Shown here one piece after another: positions 9,115 through 17,847 of a stretch of 64,000 nucleotides of DNA. The notes under the pieces were generated by a model that worked only from the letters and a program-made list of their open reading frames with translations, was not told where the DNA came from and made no database searches. Origin of the DNA: Tetmemena sp. SeJ-2015 (taxonomy: Eukaryota > Ciliophora > Spirotrichea > Sporadotrichida > Oxytrichidae); the NCBI GenBank assembly GCA_027382625.1, contig JAJKFJ010022341.1, forward strand, positions 122,379-186,378, given 5' to 3'. Position numbers and translations under genes: made by a program. Each line of letters begins with the position of its first letter. Positions within the stretch are counted from its first letter, which is position 1.

Positions 9115-10341
9115 ATGATCGCGCGCGATGTTAAACTTTTTACTGAGTGTATCCAACGCTTTGCCGCTTCATCATTCTTACTTAAGCTTAACCAACATCG
9201 CCATTTTCCTTCCGAACTTTGCCTACAATGGAGGCTGCTAAGTGCCTCGCTAAGCTTAATAGGCGTGATTAGCTTGTCTATCGGATTGTTAATGCTAAGT
9301 GGGACTAAGGTTCATGCGCAAGAATCCGACGGAAAAATTATTACGCGCTCTGCGCTGGGCGCTTGGCATCTTCGCTACAACGAATCAACGCCTGGTTTAA
9401 ATTGTGGTATTCGCTTTATTTCGGGCAAACGCAATGTCGATAGCTTTGCCATCTTTGGTCCGACTTCGACCGCAAAGCATTCCACCTTATTGTTTTCTGG
9501 TACGCAAATTCCTGTAACGCATACAGCACAGGAAACCGATTTAATCTTACGAATGAAAGGCTTACCTGAGTCCAATTTAAAAGGGATTATTTTGCCAAAA
9601 CAAGCGAACACAAGCACCAATAGCTTGATGGTTGCTGCTGGCGATATTCGTACATTATTGCAATCAATGCGAGATAGCGAAAAAGATCTGGGCTTATGGA
9701 TGCCCGATAGCGTAATTCCTAAATTGCTTGTCGAATTAAATTACGATGGACTTGATAAAGCGCGTACTGCGATGCTTGATTGCGTTGCTGGACGCAAGAT
9801 CGGTGGCCAAACGATGGATGCTGCGCTCGCAGAAATCCGTCCAGTCGGAAAATCATCAATCAGTGGACGCGCGTATTTCAAAGGTGGCTTGCTCGCTTCC
9901 AAGCAATATCCGCCCAAAGGCAGTACCGCAGTTTCACTCATTTGGCTGAGTGATGAATTTAATGCTTGGTTCGCCGACGTGAAGGCAAATAAAAAGCTTC
10001 CAGATCAGATTCCCGAACGGATTGCCAAACACTTTATCAGTACAAAGATTCTCGATGATGAAGGTAGATTTTCATTTCCACGTTTGCCAGCTGGTGAGTA
10101 CACCTTAATCGCCAATTTCAATTACGATAAAGAGGTTAATGTTCCAGAAGTCGTCGGGCAAACGCATACGTTTAATGCGGCTGGCGTGCATCTTGGTACA
10201 CAAGATAAAGTGGTTAATTGGTCCTACATTATCAAACAACCAACCACATTCCAGAAACAAGTAACGATTAAGAACGACGGGGATAATTTGGACATCACGC
10301 TAGATAAATCGCAAACCATTTGTTTCTTTGTTTGCTTTTAA
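9115..10341 (+). CDS. Exported protein with C-terminal carboxypeptidase-regulatory-like beta domain, unknown function
   Basis: This is a 408-residue protein. A long N-terminal region leads to a hydrophobic segment at about residues 42-62, followed by an Ala-x-Ala-like site (HAQ), which suggests export or an uncleaved anchor. The middle (70-230) is not recognised. The C-terminal part (about 240-400) has the SGRAYF...GRFSFPRLPAGEYTL pattern of a carboxypeptidase-regulatory-like (transthyretin-type) beta-sandwich. The protein ends in a Cys/Phe-rich CFFVCF. An alternative start may lie downstream. Neighbour genes do not suggest a role. Confidence 0.6.
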   Translation: MIARDVKLFTECIQRFAASSFLLKLNQHRHFPSELCLQWRLLSASLSLIGVISLSIGLLMLSGTKVHAQESDGKIITRSALGAWHLRYNESTPGLNCGIRFISGKRNVDSFAIFGPTSTAKHSTLLFSGTQIPVTHTAQETDLILRMKGLPESNLKGIILPKQANTSTNSLMVAAGDIRTLLQSMRDSEKDLGLWMPDSVIPKLLVELNYDGLDKARTAMLDCVAGRKIGGQTMDAALAEIRPVGKSSISGRAYFKGGLLASKQYPPKGSTAVSLIWLSDEFNAWFADVKANKKLPDQIPERIAKHFISTKILDDEGRFSFPRLPAGEYTLIANFNYDKEVNVPEVVGQTHTFNAAGVHLGTQDKVVNWSYIIKQPTTFQKQVTIKNDGDNLDITLDKSQTICFFVCF

Positions 10342-10487
10342 TATGTTTTGAGTCTGTGCTGAGTTTGCGATGGCCTCATCGACCAAAACATCAAATCTAC
10401 ATGCGATTGCGAGAACGATAGTCGCTCAGCTTAAATGATCCTGCGCAATGTAATTTGCGCACACAAGCCATCAACAGGAGATCTACC

Positions 10488-11762
10488 ATGCTTTCGATTA
10501 AATCTTTGAGTTCGGTGACAATACTCATGGCGCTGATGAGTAACGCTGATGCGAACTGGGTTCTATTCCACCAACAAGGAAAAGTTGGTCAAAGGGAAGC
10601 ATGGTACGCACAAATTACCCGTGTCACCGATCGTAGCGAAGTTGAAGATATGCTCGGCAAAGGCAATGACATCATGGCTAAGACCAGTGTCAAAGAACTG
10701 CCTATCATTGTTATCTACGAATCGGTCACAGCGCCAGAGTGGGATGAACTGAAACTCCAATTCGAATGCCTCAATAAGTATCGTGTTTTAACTTATAGCG
10801 AAGCGGAAAAAGCAGCGAAGAAGGCGCGCCAGGAAGGCAAGCAATTCAGTTCATCGGTAATCGTCGATGGATGGAATGATCCGCAGCGCTGGAATGATCC
10901 AGTCAAGATGCGTATCGCGCCGCGCAGCTACACCGTACCGAGGGTTGATCTATCCAATCGACCAATTCAGCAAACTCAATGGGCACTCAATAACAACGCA
11001 GCCATGATCAAAGCGCAGAAATTTGCCTGCCAAGATGAAGATGTGCGCCTTACTTTGCAAGAATCCACTGCCAATGGTCGATGGAATGCCGAAATTTTCA
11101 ACTCTGGCTTACAAAAAATCGGTTTGCAAGAAGCTGTGCATCCACTCGATTCAAAAACCGTCATTGATCTTCTTAACTTAAGTTGGAATGTACTTTGGAA
11201 AGGCAGCAAACGTGCTGACCCTTCGGGGCTTTGGGTAAAAAAACTTAGCCCAGAGGAGAAAGCCCGTAATGATCTTCAATACGCCGCTATAGAAAGGCAA
11301 ATGAAGCAGCAAGTTGAGGCTGCGCAAAGCTTTGGCCAACCCATCATTGAACAACATCAAGCCGAATTAGAATTTTTAGAAGTCGTAAAAAAGGTCCGGG
11401 GTGATCGACAAGTCGGCCAAGAAGAAAGAACCCTACTATCAGTATGGCAAGGCAGACCTGAGGAACAAGTCGGCGCAAGTATGGGAGCACCACAGATTAG
11501 TGAGCTAGGTGGACTGAGATTTTTAAACTACCAATCGTCATTTGATAACCGATCCGCATTAGTAAGTGCAGCGTCTGGACGGGTACTGTCAACGCAAGGA
11601 GCCAGCGGCAGTTGCCGTATCAGTTTCATCACCGCCATGGATCAAAAAAAGAATTGGCGCGTGGCAGATATTCGCATTGATTCAGCAGGAGAAGTCGGTG
11701 GCGGCGTTTGCCGAGACTTGTGGCGCACACCGGCTAATTTAGCACTGCCATCAAAAAAATAA
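10488..11762 (+). CDS. Exported protein of unknown function
   Basis: The frame opens at a TTG at 10455, but AGGAG at 10476-10480 sits 7 bases before an ATG at 10488, giving a 424-residue protein beginning MLSIKSLSSVTILM. A short signal peptide ends near ADANW. The first 100 residues (NWVLFHQQGKVGQ...EAWYAQITRV) vaguely resemble small secreted adhesin-E-like domains, but I do not assign this. Residues 60-70 and 235-330 are charged and helical. The end contains a compact, Cys-containing segment (SGSCRISFI...GGGVCRDLW). It is probably periplasmic. It follows another exported unknown protein by 146 bases. Confidence 0.6.
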   Translation: MLSIKSLSSVTILMALMSNADANWVLFHQQGKVGQREAWYAQITRVTDRSEVEDMLGKGNDIMAKTSVKELPIIVIYESVTAPEWDELKLQFECLNKYRVLTYSEAEKAAKKARQEGKQFSSSVIVDGWNDPQRWNDPVKMRIAPRSYTVPRVDLSNRPIQQTQWALNNNAAMIKAQKFACQDEDVRLTLQESTANGRWNAEIFNSGLQKIGLQEAVHPLDSKTVIDLLNLSWNVLWKGSKRADPSGLWVKKLSPEEKARNDLQYAAIERQMKQQVEAAQSFGQPIIEQHQAELEFLEVVKKVRGDRQVGQEERTLLSVWQGRPEEQVGASMGAPQISELGGLRFLNYQSSFDNRSALVSAASGRVLSTQGASGSCRISFITAMDQKKNWRVADIRIDSAGEVGGGVCRDLWRTPANLALPSKK

Positions 11763-11976
11763 GATGGAGTAAAATACTTGGAATGATGAGTCGAGGCATC
11801 TGTATCCTCGATGCTTGGTGTCGATGTCGAATTGCGTGCACGAAAAAACGAAATCAATTTTTGAGTAATAAACTCGTCAAGAAACGACTATTCTTGTAAA
11901 ACTGTGCTCGTTTCCGCATGATTTTTATATCGATCACTGCTCCCAATTCCACTATTACCTATCACCCAAAATTAAC

Positions 11977-12666
11977 ATGACAACCGAAGCGACTCCTGCC
12001 GATCACAGCACAGACAACCCATTTCTCGATGAAATTGAAGTACGCGTATTAGGCGCACTTGCTGAGAAAGAAGCAAACACGCCAGATAACTATCCGCTAT
12101 CGTTGAACGCTTTAGTCAACGCGTGCAATCAATTAACCAGCCGTGATCCTGTGATGTCACTGACAGAATCACAAGTAAGCGAAGCACTTGATCGGCTCGC
12201 CATCAAAAAATTGATTAGCGTTACGCATCAAGCTGGTGCCAGGGTTGCCAAGTATGAACACCGCATGCGCTTAAAATGGATGCTAGAACAAGACAAACTT
12301 GCTGTCTTAACGGTATTAATGCTACGTGGATGGCAGACCGCTGGAGAAATTCGAAATCGAGTTGGTCGCTTGCATGAATTCGCTAGCGTTGCAGATGTTG
12401 AAAAATCCTTAGATTTTTTAATGAACAAATATCCGGCACTTGTGAGCCGCTTGGCTTTAGCTCCTGGCACAAAAGAACCTCGCTACGCCCATCTACTAAG
12501 TTGCGATGAAGCAGCGATCGAGCAACAACAATCGACCAATTTCGCGACACCTTCAACAAACCAGAAAGATCGAATCGCTCTGTTGGAAGAAGAAGTGGCG
12601 CAGTTACGTCTTAGCATATCGGAACTCACCGCTCAGTTCGCTGAATTCAAAAAACAATTCGAGTAA
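11977..12666 (+). CDS. YceH-family (UPF0502/DUF480) protein
   Basis: This is a 229-residue protein with two winged-helix domains typical of YceH. The signature is visible as VRVLGALAEKEANTPDNYPL at about residues 22-42 and ALVNACNQLTSRDPV, then LRGWQTAGEIRNRVGRLHEF in the middle and the PGTKEPRYAHLL motif near residue 165. The C-terminus (195-229) is a predicted coiled coil. YceH proteins are conserved and cytosolic; a regulatory role is presumed but not established. No good ribosome-binding site is visible, but the start fits the family N-terminus. Confidence 0.9.
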   Translation: MTTEATPADHSTDNPFLDEIEVRVLGALAEKEANTPDNYPLSLNALVNACNQLTSRDPVMSLTESQVSEALDRLAIKKLISVTHQAGARVAKYEHRMRLKWMLEQDKLAVLTVLMLRGWQTAGEIRNRVGRLHEFASVADVEKSLDFLMNKYPALVSRLALAPGTKEPRYAHLLSCDEAAIEQQQSTNFATPSTNQKDRIALLEEEVAQLRLSISELTAQFAEFKKQFE

Positions 12667-12830
12667 CAATCCAAGTGTTAATTCGAATAACGGCAACATT
12701 GATTAGGCGTTATTGGCTGTTCAATTCTCGACCGAAGTTCAGATACATTCAAGCGAAATAGACTGTATCTGAACTTTCCAAATCTAGGTATGGTCTGCAA
12801 ATCGCTACATCGATAGGCAAGCTAGTGATT

Positions 12831-13430
12831 TCAACGTGCCAAAAATCCACCCATCGTTGCATACACGATCGCGTCGACAATTTGCTCATGACTCAACTTA
12901 TTATCGCGAATCAAAAAATCGACAGTTGGGTCACAGGCGCGCGAATACAAAGTAAAGACCAACACATCATCCGGTACTTCTGGCGTCAAAGCTCCATCAC
13001 TGCGCGCCTTTGCCACTAATCCATGAAAACGCTTGTTCACACGTAAGGCAACCGTCATATAGTCTAAATTCAACATCAAACTACGTTGCAAACTAATGCT
13101 AGTCGACGGTAAATGCGGCACTCCACCCTGCAATCTTAATCTTAGCGACCAAGCCAAAATATGCTTAAGTTGCTCAACTGCTGGCATCTCAGCTGGAAGT
13201 TGATCTAACTCTTCTAAAGTCGCCTTTAACAAACGTGTCAGGGCAGCAGCAGCCAGCTTTTCTTTCGAAGAAAAGTGTTTATACAAGCTCCCTTTGGCAA
13301 TTCCGACACGATCTGCCACGTCATCCATTGTCATTAAATCAAATCCTTTTTCTGACAAAAGATGATTTACAGCATCAATGATTGCCTCTTCACGCGCATC
13401 AAATTGCTGTTTTTTAAATGAAATTCCCAT
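12831..13430 (-). CDS. TetR-family transcriptional regulator
   Basis: This is a 199-residue TetR/AcrR-type repressor. The N-terminal helix-turn-helix covers about residues 14-60 (AIIDAVNHLLSEKGFDLMTM, DDVADRVGIAKGSLYKHFSS). The ligand-binding domain follows and is not assignable to a ligand. It is transcribed divergently from the fasciclin lipoprotein. A symmetrical TTGGTC-N8-GACCAA site lies about 35 bases upstream of its start, so autoregulation and control of the divergent gene are likely inferences. Confidence 0.9.
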   Translation of the reverse strand: MGISFKKQQFDAREEAIIDAVNHLLSEKGFDLMTMDDVADRVGIAKGSLYKHFSSKEKLAAAALTRLLKATLEELDQLPAEMPAVEQLKHILAWSLRLRLQGGVPHLPSTSISLQRSLMLNLDYMTVALRVNKRFHGLVAKARSDGALTPEVPDDVLVFTLYSRACDPTVDFLIRDNKLSHEQIVDAIVYATMGGFLAR

Positions 13431-13464
13431 TTTTTCTAAATTTCTCTGGACAAGACAAAACTAC

Positions 13465-13491
13465 TTGGTCTATTTTATGACCAATCAGTCA
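13465..13491. promoter_or_regulatory. Candidate TetR operator
   Basis: TTGGTC at 13465-13470 and GACCAA at 13479-13484 form a perfect inverted repeat with an 8-base spacer. Overlapping it, TGAC at 13478-13481 and GTCA at 13488-13491 form a second, shorter dyad. Overlapping GACC/GGTC dyads are typical TetR-type operators. The position, between the divergent tetR and fasciclin genes, supports the call. Confidence 0.55.
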
Positions 13492-13605
13492 CAAAATGAT
13501 TTCAAAGTCATTATTTTTCTCGACTGGTAACTTTGACTGCGATCTAAGCGCAACATTTTTTTAAAAATCTTTCTTCTTTGTTTAAATCCTTTAAGGAGCA
13601 ACACC

Positions 13606-14577
13606 ATGGTTTTACAACAATCGATTAAACAATTCTTGCTGCGTGGTTTTACGGCACTTGCTATTGTAACTGGCGTTACAGCATGTGGGGGAAGTGATGA
13701 CGATGCAGTTCATGGACCAGAAACCATTTTAAAAGAGGCGCAGAAGAAGGGATTTACTGCACTCGCCGCGGCGGCAGATAAAGCGGGTTTGACCGGCACC
13801 TTAAGCAATACAAGTGCACAATTAACAGTATTTGCGCCAACCGATCAAGCTTTCAACGATTTGGCAAGCAAGCTCGGACTTGCAAATGGCACAGCTCTTG
13901 TGAATGCATTAACTGCACAGCAATTGCAATCGATCTTGACCTATCATGTACTGGCCAGCAAGAAAACTGCTGCCGATTTGATTGCAGGTGGAGCAACACA
14001 GGCTACGCAATACAGCTACAACAATGCCAATGCGACGATCAAACTCAACACGAGCAGTGGCGTCAAAATCACCGATGCGATATTGACCGATGCAACGGTT
14101 ACTTCGCCAGACGTACCTGCTTCAAATGGTGTGATTCATGTTGTCGATAAAGTTTTGGTGCCACCAGGTGTGTTAAACATAGTACAAACCGCACAAGCGA
14201 ATCCTACATTTAGCTCATTGGTCGGTGCTGTGATTGCAACTAACTTACAAGGCACTTTAAGTGGTGCTGGTCCATTCACTGTTTTTGCACCAACCAACAC
14301 AGCCTTCGCAGCTGCACCAACTGGATTGACAACTGCGCAATTAACAACCGTATTAACCTACCATGTGCTTTCAGGACAAGTGCTCTCGACCGGCATTCCC
14401 TTCGGCACTCGAGTAAATACGGTAGCGAGTGGTAAAACCATTACGATCAACAACACAAACCCACCATCAATTACCGACTCAACCACAACCGCTGCCAAAA
14501 TCGTTGCTGTCGATGTTCGTGCGAGTAATGGTGTGATTCATGTTATCGACAAAGTGTTGATTCCAACATTACCTTAA
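13606..14577 (+). CDS. Lipoprotein with two fasciclin (FAS1) domains
   Basis: This is a 323-residue lipoprotein. The signal sequence ends in VTACGG, a lipobox with the lipidated Cys at about residue 27. Two FAS1 domains follow at about residues 40-190 and 195-323. Each carries the H1 motif (VFAPTDQAF; VFAPTNTAF), the YHV motif (TYHVLAS; TYHVLSG) and the H2 motif (NGVIHVVDKVL; NGVIHVIDKVL). FAS1 domains mediate adhesion and extracellular-matrix contacts. An AAGGAG ribosome-binding site lies 8 bases before the ATG. The first and second domains are diverged copies of each other. Confidence 0.93.
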   Translation: MVLQQSIKQFLLRGFTALAIVTGVTACGGSDDDAVHGPETILKEAQKKGFTALAAAADKAGLTGTLSNTSAQLTVFAPTDQAFNDLASKLGLANGTALVNALTAQQLQSILTYHVLASKKTAADLIAGGATQATQYSYNNANATIKLNTSSGVKITDAILTDATVTSPDVPASNGVIHVVDKVLVPPGVLNIVQTAQANPTFSSLVGAVIATNLQGTLSGAGPFTVFAPTNTAFAAAPTGLTTAQLTTVLTYHVLSGQVLSTGIPFGTRVNTVASGKTITINNTNPPSITDSTTTAAKIVAVDVRASNGVIHVIDKVLIPTLP

Positions 14578-14624
14578 GCTGGCAAACACCAACTAGATAG
14601 CACAACATCTAAACTGTTTAAATA

Positions 14625-14660
14625 AGCTGTTAGGCCTCCAATCACGGATACCTAACAGCT
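14625..14660. terminator. Hairpin after the fasciclin gene
   Basis: AGCTGTTAGG (14625-14634) pairs perfectly with CCTAACAGCT (14651-14660). No T tract follows on either strand. It lies between two convergent genes, so it may act as a terminator or mRNA-end stabiliser. Confidence 0.5.
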
Positions 14661-14788
14661 CGAGTGTAACTAGTAGTGAATTGCTTCGATAAAATTAGTT
14701 CATTGAATCTCTATACCTTACTCTTATTTTCTCTCCATTTATCTTCACTATTATCGTCATAATTATTCTCTCCACGTCGATTATCCGC

Positions 14789-15400
14789 TCACATCAGGAT
14801 GGCAATCCAAATTTCATTTCTACGAAAAAATGGTAAAGAGAATGGTGCGTTGTAACGCGAGAAAATAGGCTCGCCATCAATTTTAAATCCAGCCTCGTTA
14901 ATTGACTTTTTAAGCAAGCTGAGTTTTTCTTCATAAAGTGCTTGCGACCATGATCCAGAATACTGGATCACCGCATACGTTTGCGCTGGCATCTCACGCA
15001 ACTTCACTTTTGGATTGGTCGGTTCAGGCAAGGTATCCATTGTAAATTCTCTCGGCATCGCAAATTGAACCAAGTAGCCACCCTCTGTAACACTCTGCGA
15101 AACTGGTGCGGTCATTGCAATTTTTGTTGGCACAGGGGTTTGAGAAACAGGTGCGGTCATCTCTATTTTTTTGCTTCCCTTATTCTTACCAAAAATATAA
15201 CCACCAAGATATTCAAATGCGGTATTCCCAGCCTTCTCTGCCGGGCCTGGCACGATCACCTCTGCTACGAGATAAGCTTGGTACTTTCGCACTTCAAACT
15301 GAGGAAAGCGCTTAACAACTTCAAAAGCAGGCTCTTCAATTGCAAAGGCATTCATCACACTACTCCACAATACGATCAAACAAATCAGTAATTTTTTCAT
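14789..15400 (-). CDS. SOUL-family haem-binding protein
   Basis: This is a 203-residue exported SOUL/HBP family protein. Features are a signal peptide (residues 1-20), the FEVVKRFPQFEVRKYQAYLVAEV core, the repeated KIEMTAPVSQ and KIAMTAPVSQ motifs (about 73-105) that are the SOUL hallmark, and the C-terminal RYNAPFSLPFFRRNEIWI motif. The frame can be extended to 15424, but that extension consists of the ribosome-binding site itself (GGAGGAGA just before the ATG at 15400), so the shorter start is right. Role: haem or porphyrin binding, or stress-linked. Confidence 0.9.
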   Translation of the reverse strand: MKKLLICLIVLWSSVMNAFAIEEPAFEVVKRFPQFEVRKYQAYLVAEVIVPGPAEKAGNTAFEYLGGYIFGKNKGSKKIEMTAPVSQTPVPTKIAMTAPVSQSVTEGGYLVQFAMPREFTMDTLPEPTNPKVKLREMPAQTYAVIQYSGSWSQALYEEKLSLLKKSINEAGFKIDGEPIFSRYNAPFSLPFFRRNEIWIAILM

Positions 15401-15670
15401 GGTAGGTCTCCTCCCTTTTTTCACTGATCAAATGGTACTCGATTGCGCATTTCTATGTTTTTAAAAACGCAAAGCACCCAATTCTTTAGATGAAATAACA
15501 AAGACCTTCCTCAGAATCATTGTTGCCAAATTATAGATATGATAAGGTCATTAACTTCAACTTACACCGTCTTGTTTTTCAATGAATTGAGATTAGTGCA
15601 AACGTCGAAAAACTCAACCAACACCAATAAAACAGAATAAAAATAATTAGCACTTTTCTGGAGATACTGA

Positions 15671-16639
15671 ATGCAAGACTGGCCAATTCTTAAGAATTTT
15701 TGGGAACGTCATTGTGATCCTAGCTATCATTCCAACGGGGACGCCAACTATTCTTGGCGTCGCTTGGTGCAAGCCTTGTATGCCTGCCATATTCCACATC
15801 CAATTGCTTTGAAATTTGTTTTGGAAGAGCGTCCTAGTCTGGAGGAATTTCGCGCTTGGGTCGTACGATTAAATGCGGAATATGTGGTCCTCGATCAATC
15901 TGATGATGCGATACAAAACGAATCTGACTATCGATTAAGTCCCGAGCAAATTGCGTTTTGGGAAGAAAATGCTTACCTCGTTTTACCAAGGTCTTTGATG
16001 AAACAAGCAGGGCCCCAGAAAGCCACAAGCAAATACTCGATTTTTGCAGGCCGATTTAAATGACCCTAGAATTGGGGTCCCGCACCCCCCAACCCAACAG
16101 AGGAAAGGGATTAATGTTTGCCCCCCCTCTTTTAACCCCCCCTTGGGGTTTAAAACACCAATTCGAACTTTTCAAGGCGTATTCGCGCTGCTTAGGAACA
16201 AAACTTTTATGGTTTTAAAAGAAATATCCCAAAAAAATTTATCACCGTGAGTTTTAATCCACCGGAAACGACGCACTACACGTTTCGGGGAAACGGATTG
16301 CATTGGGACGTTAGCCTCAAGCAGCCTATCCCGAATCGATTTCAAGGCTTATTGTATTTAAGCGATTGTAATGAGAACGACGGTGCATTTCATTGTGTGC
16401 CTGGCTTTCACCATCAAATACAAAACTGGTTAAACAGATTAGATCCAGATGAAAATCCTCGCCGTATCGCCGAGCAAACGCTAATCAGCAAGCCCATCAC
16501 CGGCAAAGCTGGAGATTTCATCATTTGGCATCAAGCCTTACCCCATTGCGCAACACCAAACCGTGGAACAACACCACGAATGGTGCAATACCTGAGCTAT
16601 ATACCGAACAACGACGAGGAACATCCGATTTGGATTTGA
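15671..16639 (+). pseudogene. Phytanoyl-CoA dioxygenase (PhyH) family gene with a corrupted middle
   Basis: The 5' part (15671-16063, GGAG site before the ATG) encodes the N-terminus through LSPEQIAFWEENAYLVL, the usual start of PhyH oxygenases. The 3' part (from 16247) encodes the catalytic double-stranded beta-helix with the HxD iron ligands in LHWDVSLK and a second His in the ALPHCATPNRG region, plus LQGLLYLSD-like and GDFIIWHQALPH motifs. Between about 16064 and 16246 the reading can be followed only approximately (LQADLNDPR, then FMVLKEISQKNLSP) across several frame changes. This middle contains runs such as CCCCCC, CCCCCCC and AAAAAAA. The product would be a non-haem Fe(II)/2-oxoglutarate oxygenase. 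Confidence 0.75.
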
Positions 16640-16838
16640 AGGTTCGAAATGGTGTTGTCACTCGGCCTAAAGATGTTTTTTCGCACTACACAACTGAATA
16701 CTGCGCAACGTTGTTTAATCACTCTACAATTTTGCAAAGATTACGCGACACAAAATCGTGATAACGACTTTGTGCCACAAACCAATTCATTGTCTATTTG
16801 CATTGAAACACAGTGTGATTTAAAGGACTTATGCAAAT

Positions 16839-17456
16839 CTATGCAAACCTCAAATTTTCAAAGTGAAAACTAAACGGCTTTGCTTCGGCGCCAGAACCCC
16901 CGCCTGTCATAACGATATCTGCACTTTGAATCCCGAGCAGGCTCAACTCTGTATTCACTTCAGAAATAATCGCAGAATTGATGATCTGTCCTTGTTCTAC
17001 TTGCGACACAACACCGATCCAAATCGTAGGTTTAAATTGAAAAACCGCTTCTTGCTGCGGTGCCAAACCAGTTTTTGTGGCAAACAATCTTCCTGATTTA
17101 TAGATGTTGGCACTGATTGCGCCTTGCTGTAAGTTATTCAGAACCTGAATTTCTTGTGAATTGTTTGCCGTGCCCGTCGAACGCAACTGATCTCCTGATG
17201 GACTTAAGACCATCTCAAAGCGCTCTCCCACTGAAGCAGGAAGTTGCGGCGTAAAATTGCCCCAGCTATCGCCCGCACTCACCGAATTAATGATCGAGTA
17301 CACAAAGGGATGATTACAACCTTGGCCACAATTTTTAATAACGGTCCACGCAACATGCAACTCATCAATGGCGCTTGCTTCGTTCTTTGCAAAGATCAAC
17401 ACTTCTGAACGATTTTGATCGTTTGATTGGTTAATGAAGTTTAATTGAATATCCAC
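16839..17456 (-). CDS. Conserved-looking beta-rich protein, unknown function
   Basis: This is a 205-residue protein starting with GTG at 17456. AGGAG lies 7 bases upstream, which fixes the start. There is no signal peptide or membrane segment. The sequence is rich in beta-prone and Asn/Ser/Gln residues, with motifs MDIQLNFINQSND, KNCGQGCNHPF and MTGGGSGAEAKPFSFHF. I do not recognise the family. Two nearby Cys (CGQGC) could bind metal or form a disulfide. Confidence 0.6.
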   Translation of the reverse strand: MDIQLNFINQSNDQNRSEVLIFAKNEASAIDELHVAWTVIKNCGQGCNHPFVYSIINSVSAGDSWGNFTPQLPASVGERFEMVLSPSGDQLRSTGTANNSQEIQVLNNLQQGAISANIYKSGRLFATKTGLAPQQEAVFQFKPTIWIGVVSQVEQGQIINSAIISEVNTELSLLGIQSADIVMTGGGSGAEAKPFSFHFENLRFA

Positions 17457-17496
17457 GGTGTTACTCCTATCTTCAATTTAGTTAGTCGGCTGCACA

Positions 17497-17730
17497 ATGC
17501 AACAAACGTGGTATGCAATTTATATACCAACCAAATTGCTGCGCCGCTTAATAGAAGTCGATGATGACCATGCTAGGTACAAGCAATTTCTAGATGAAAA
17601 TATGCGTACCGACTTTACACGTCAATTTTTATGTAAATCTGCGACTGAATTGCGATGGCAAATTGTTTTCAAGAAGAGATTCGAAAATAATGAACTTCAG
17701 CATGAACAAGCAGGAGTAAAATCGCATTAG
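17497..17730 (+). CDS. Doubtful small open reading frame
   Basis: This is a 77-residue frame with a mixed charged composition (RLIEVDDDHARYKQFLDENM). It has no ribosome-binding site and starts 41 bases from a divergent gene. It may be a small gene or chance. The rest of 17457-17847 holds only the promoter region of the following dehydrogenase. Confidence 0.2.
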   Translation: MQQTWYAIYIPTKLLRRLIEVDDDHARYKQFLDENMRTDFTRQFLCKSATELRWQIVFKKRFENNELQHEQAGVKSH

Positions 17731-17847
17731 CTATTGAAAATCTATTTTAAGCAGCATCTGAAATCAACTACGCTGTGCTTTGCATTAATGCAGCTTAACA
17801 ATTGATCGGTGCGTCTTGAAATAGGTTTTTAAGTTAAAGGGCGCAAC

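Noticed and set aside
16649..16873. 74-codon plus-strand frame after the PhyH gene
   Set aside because: No ribosome-binding site and no recognisable features; it overlaps the end of a better-supported minus-strand gene.
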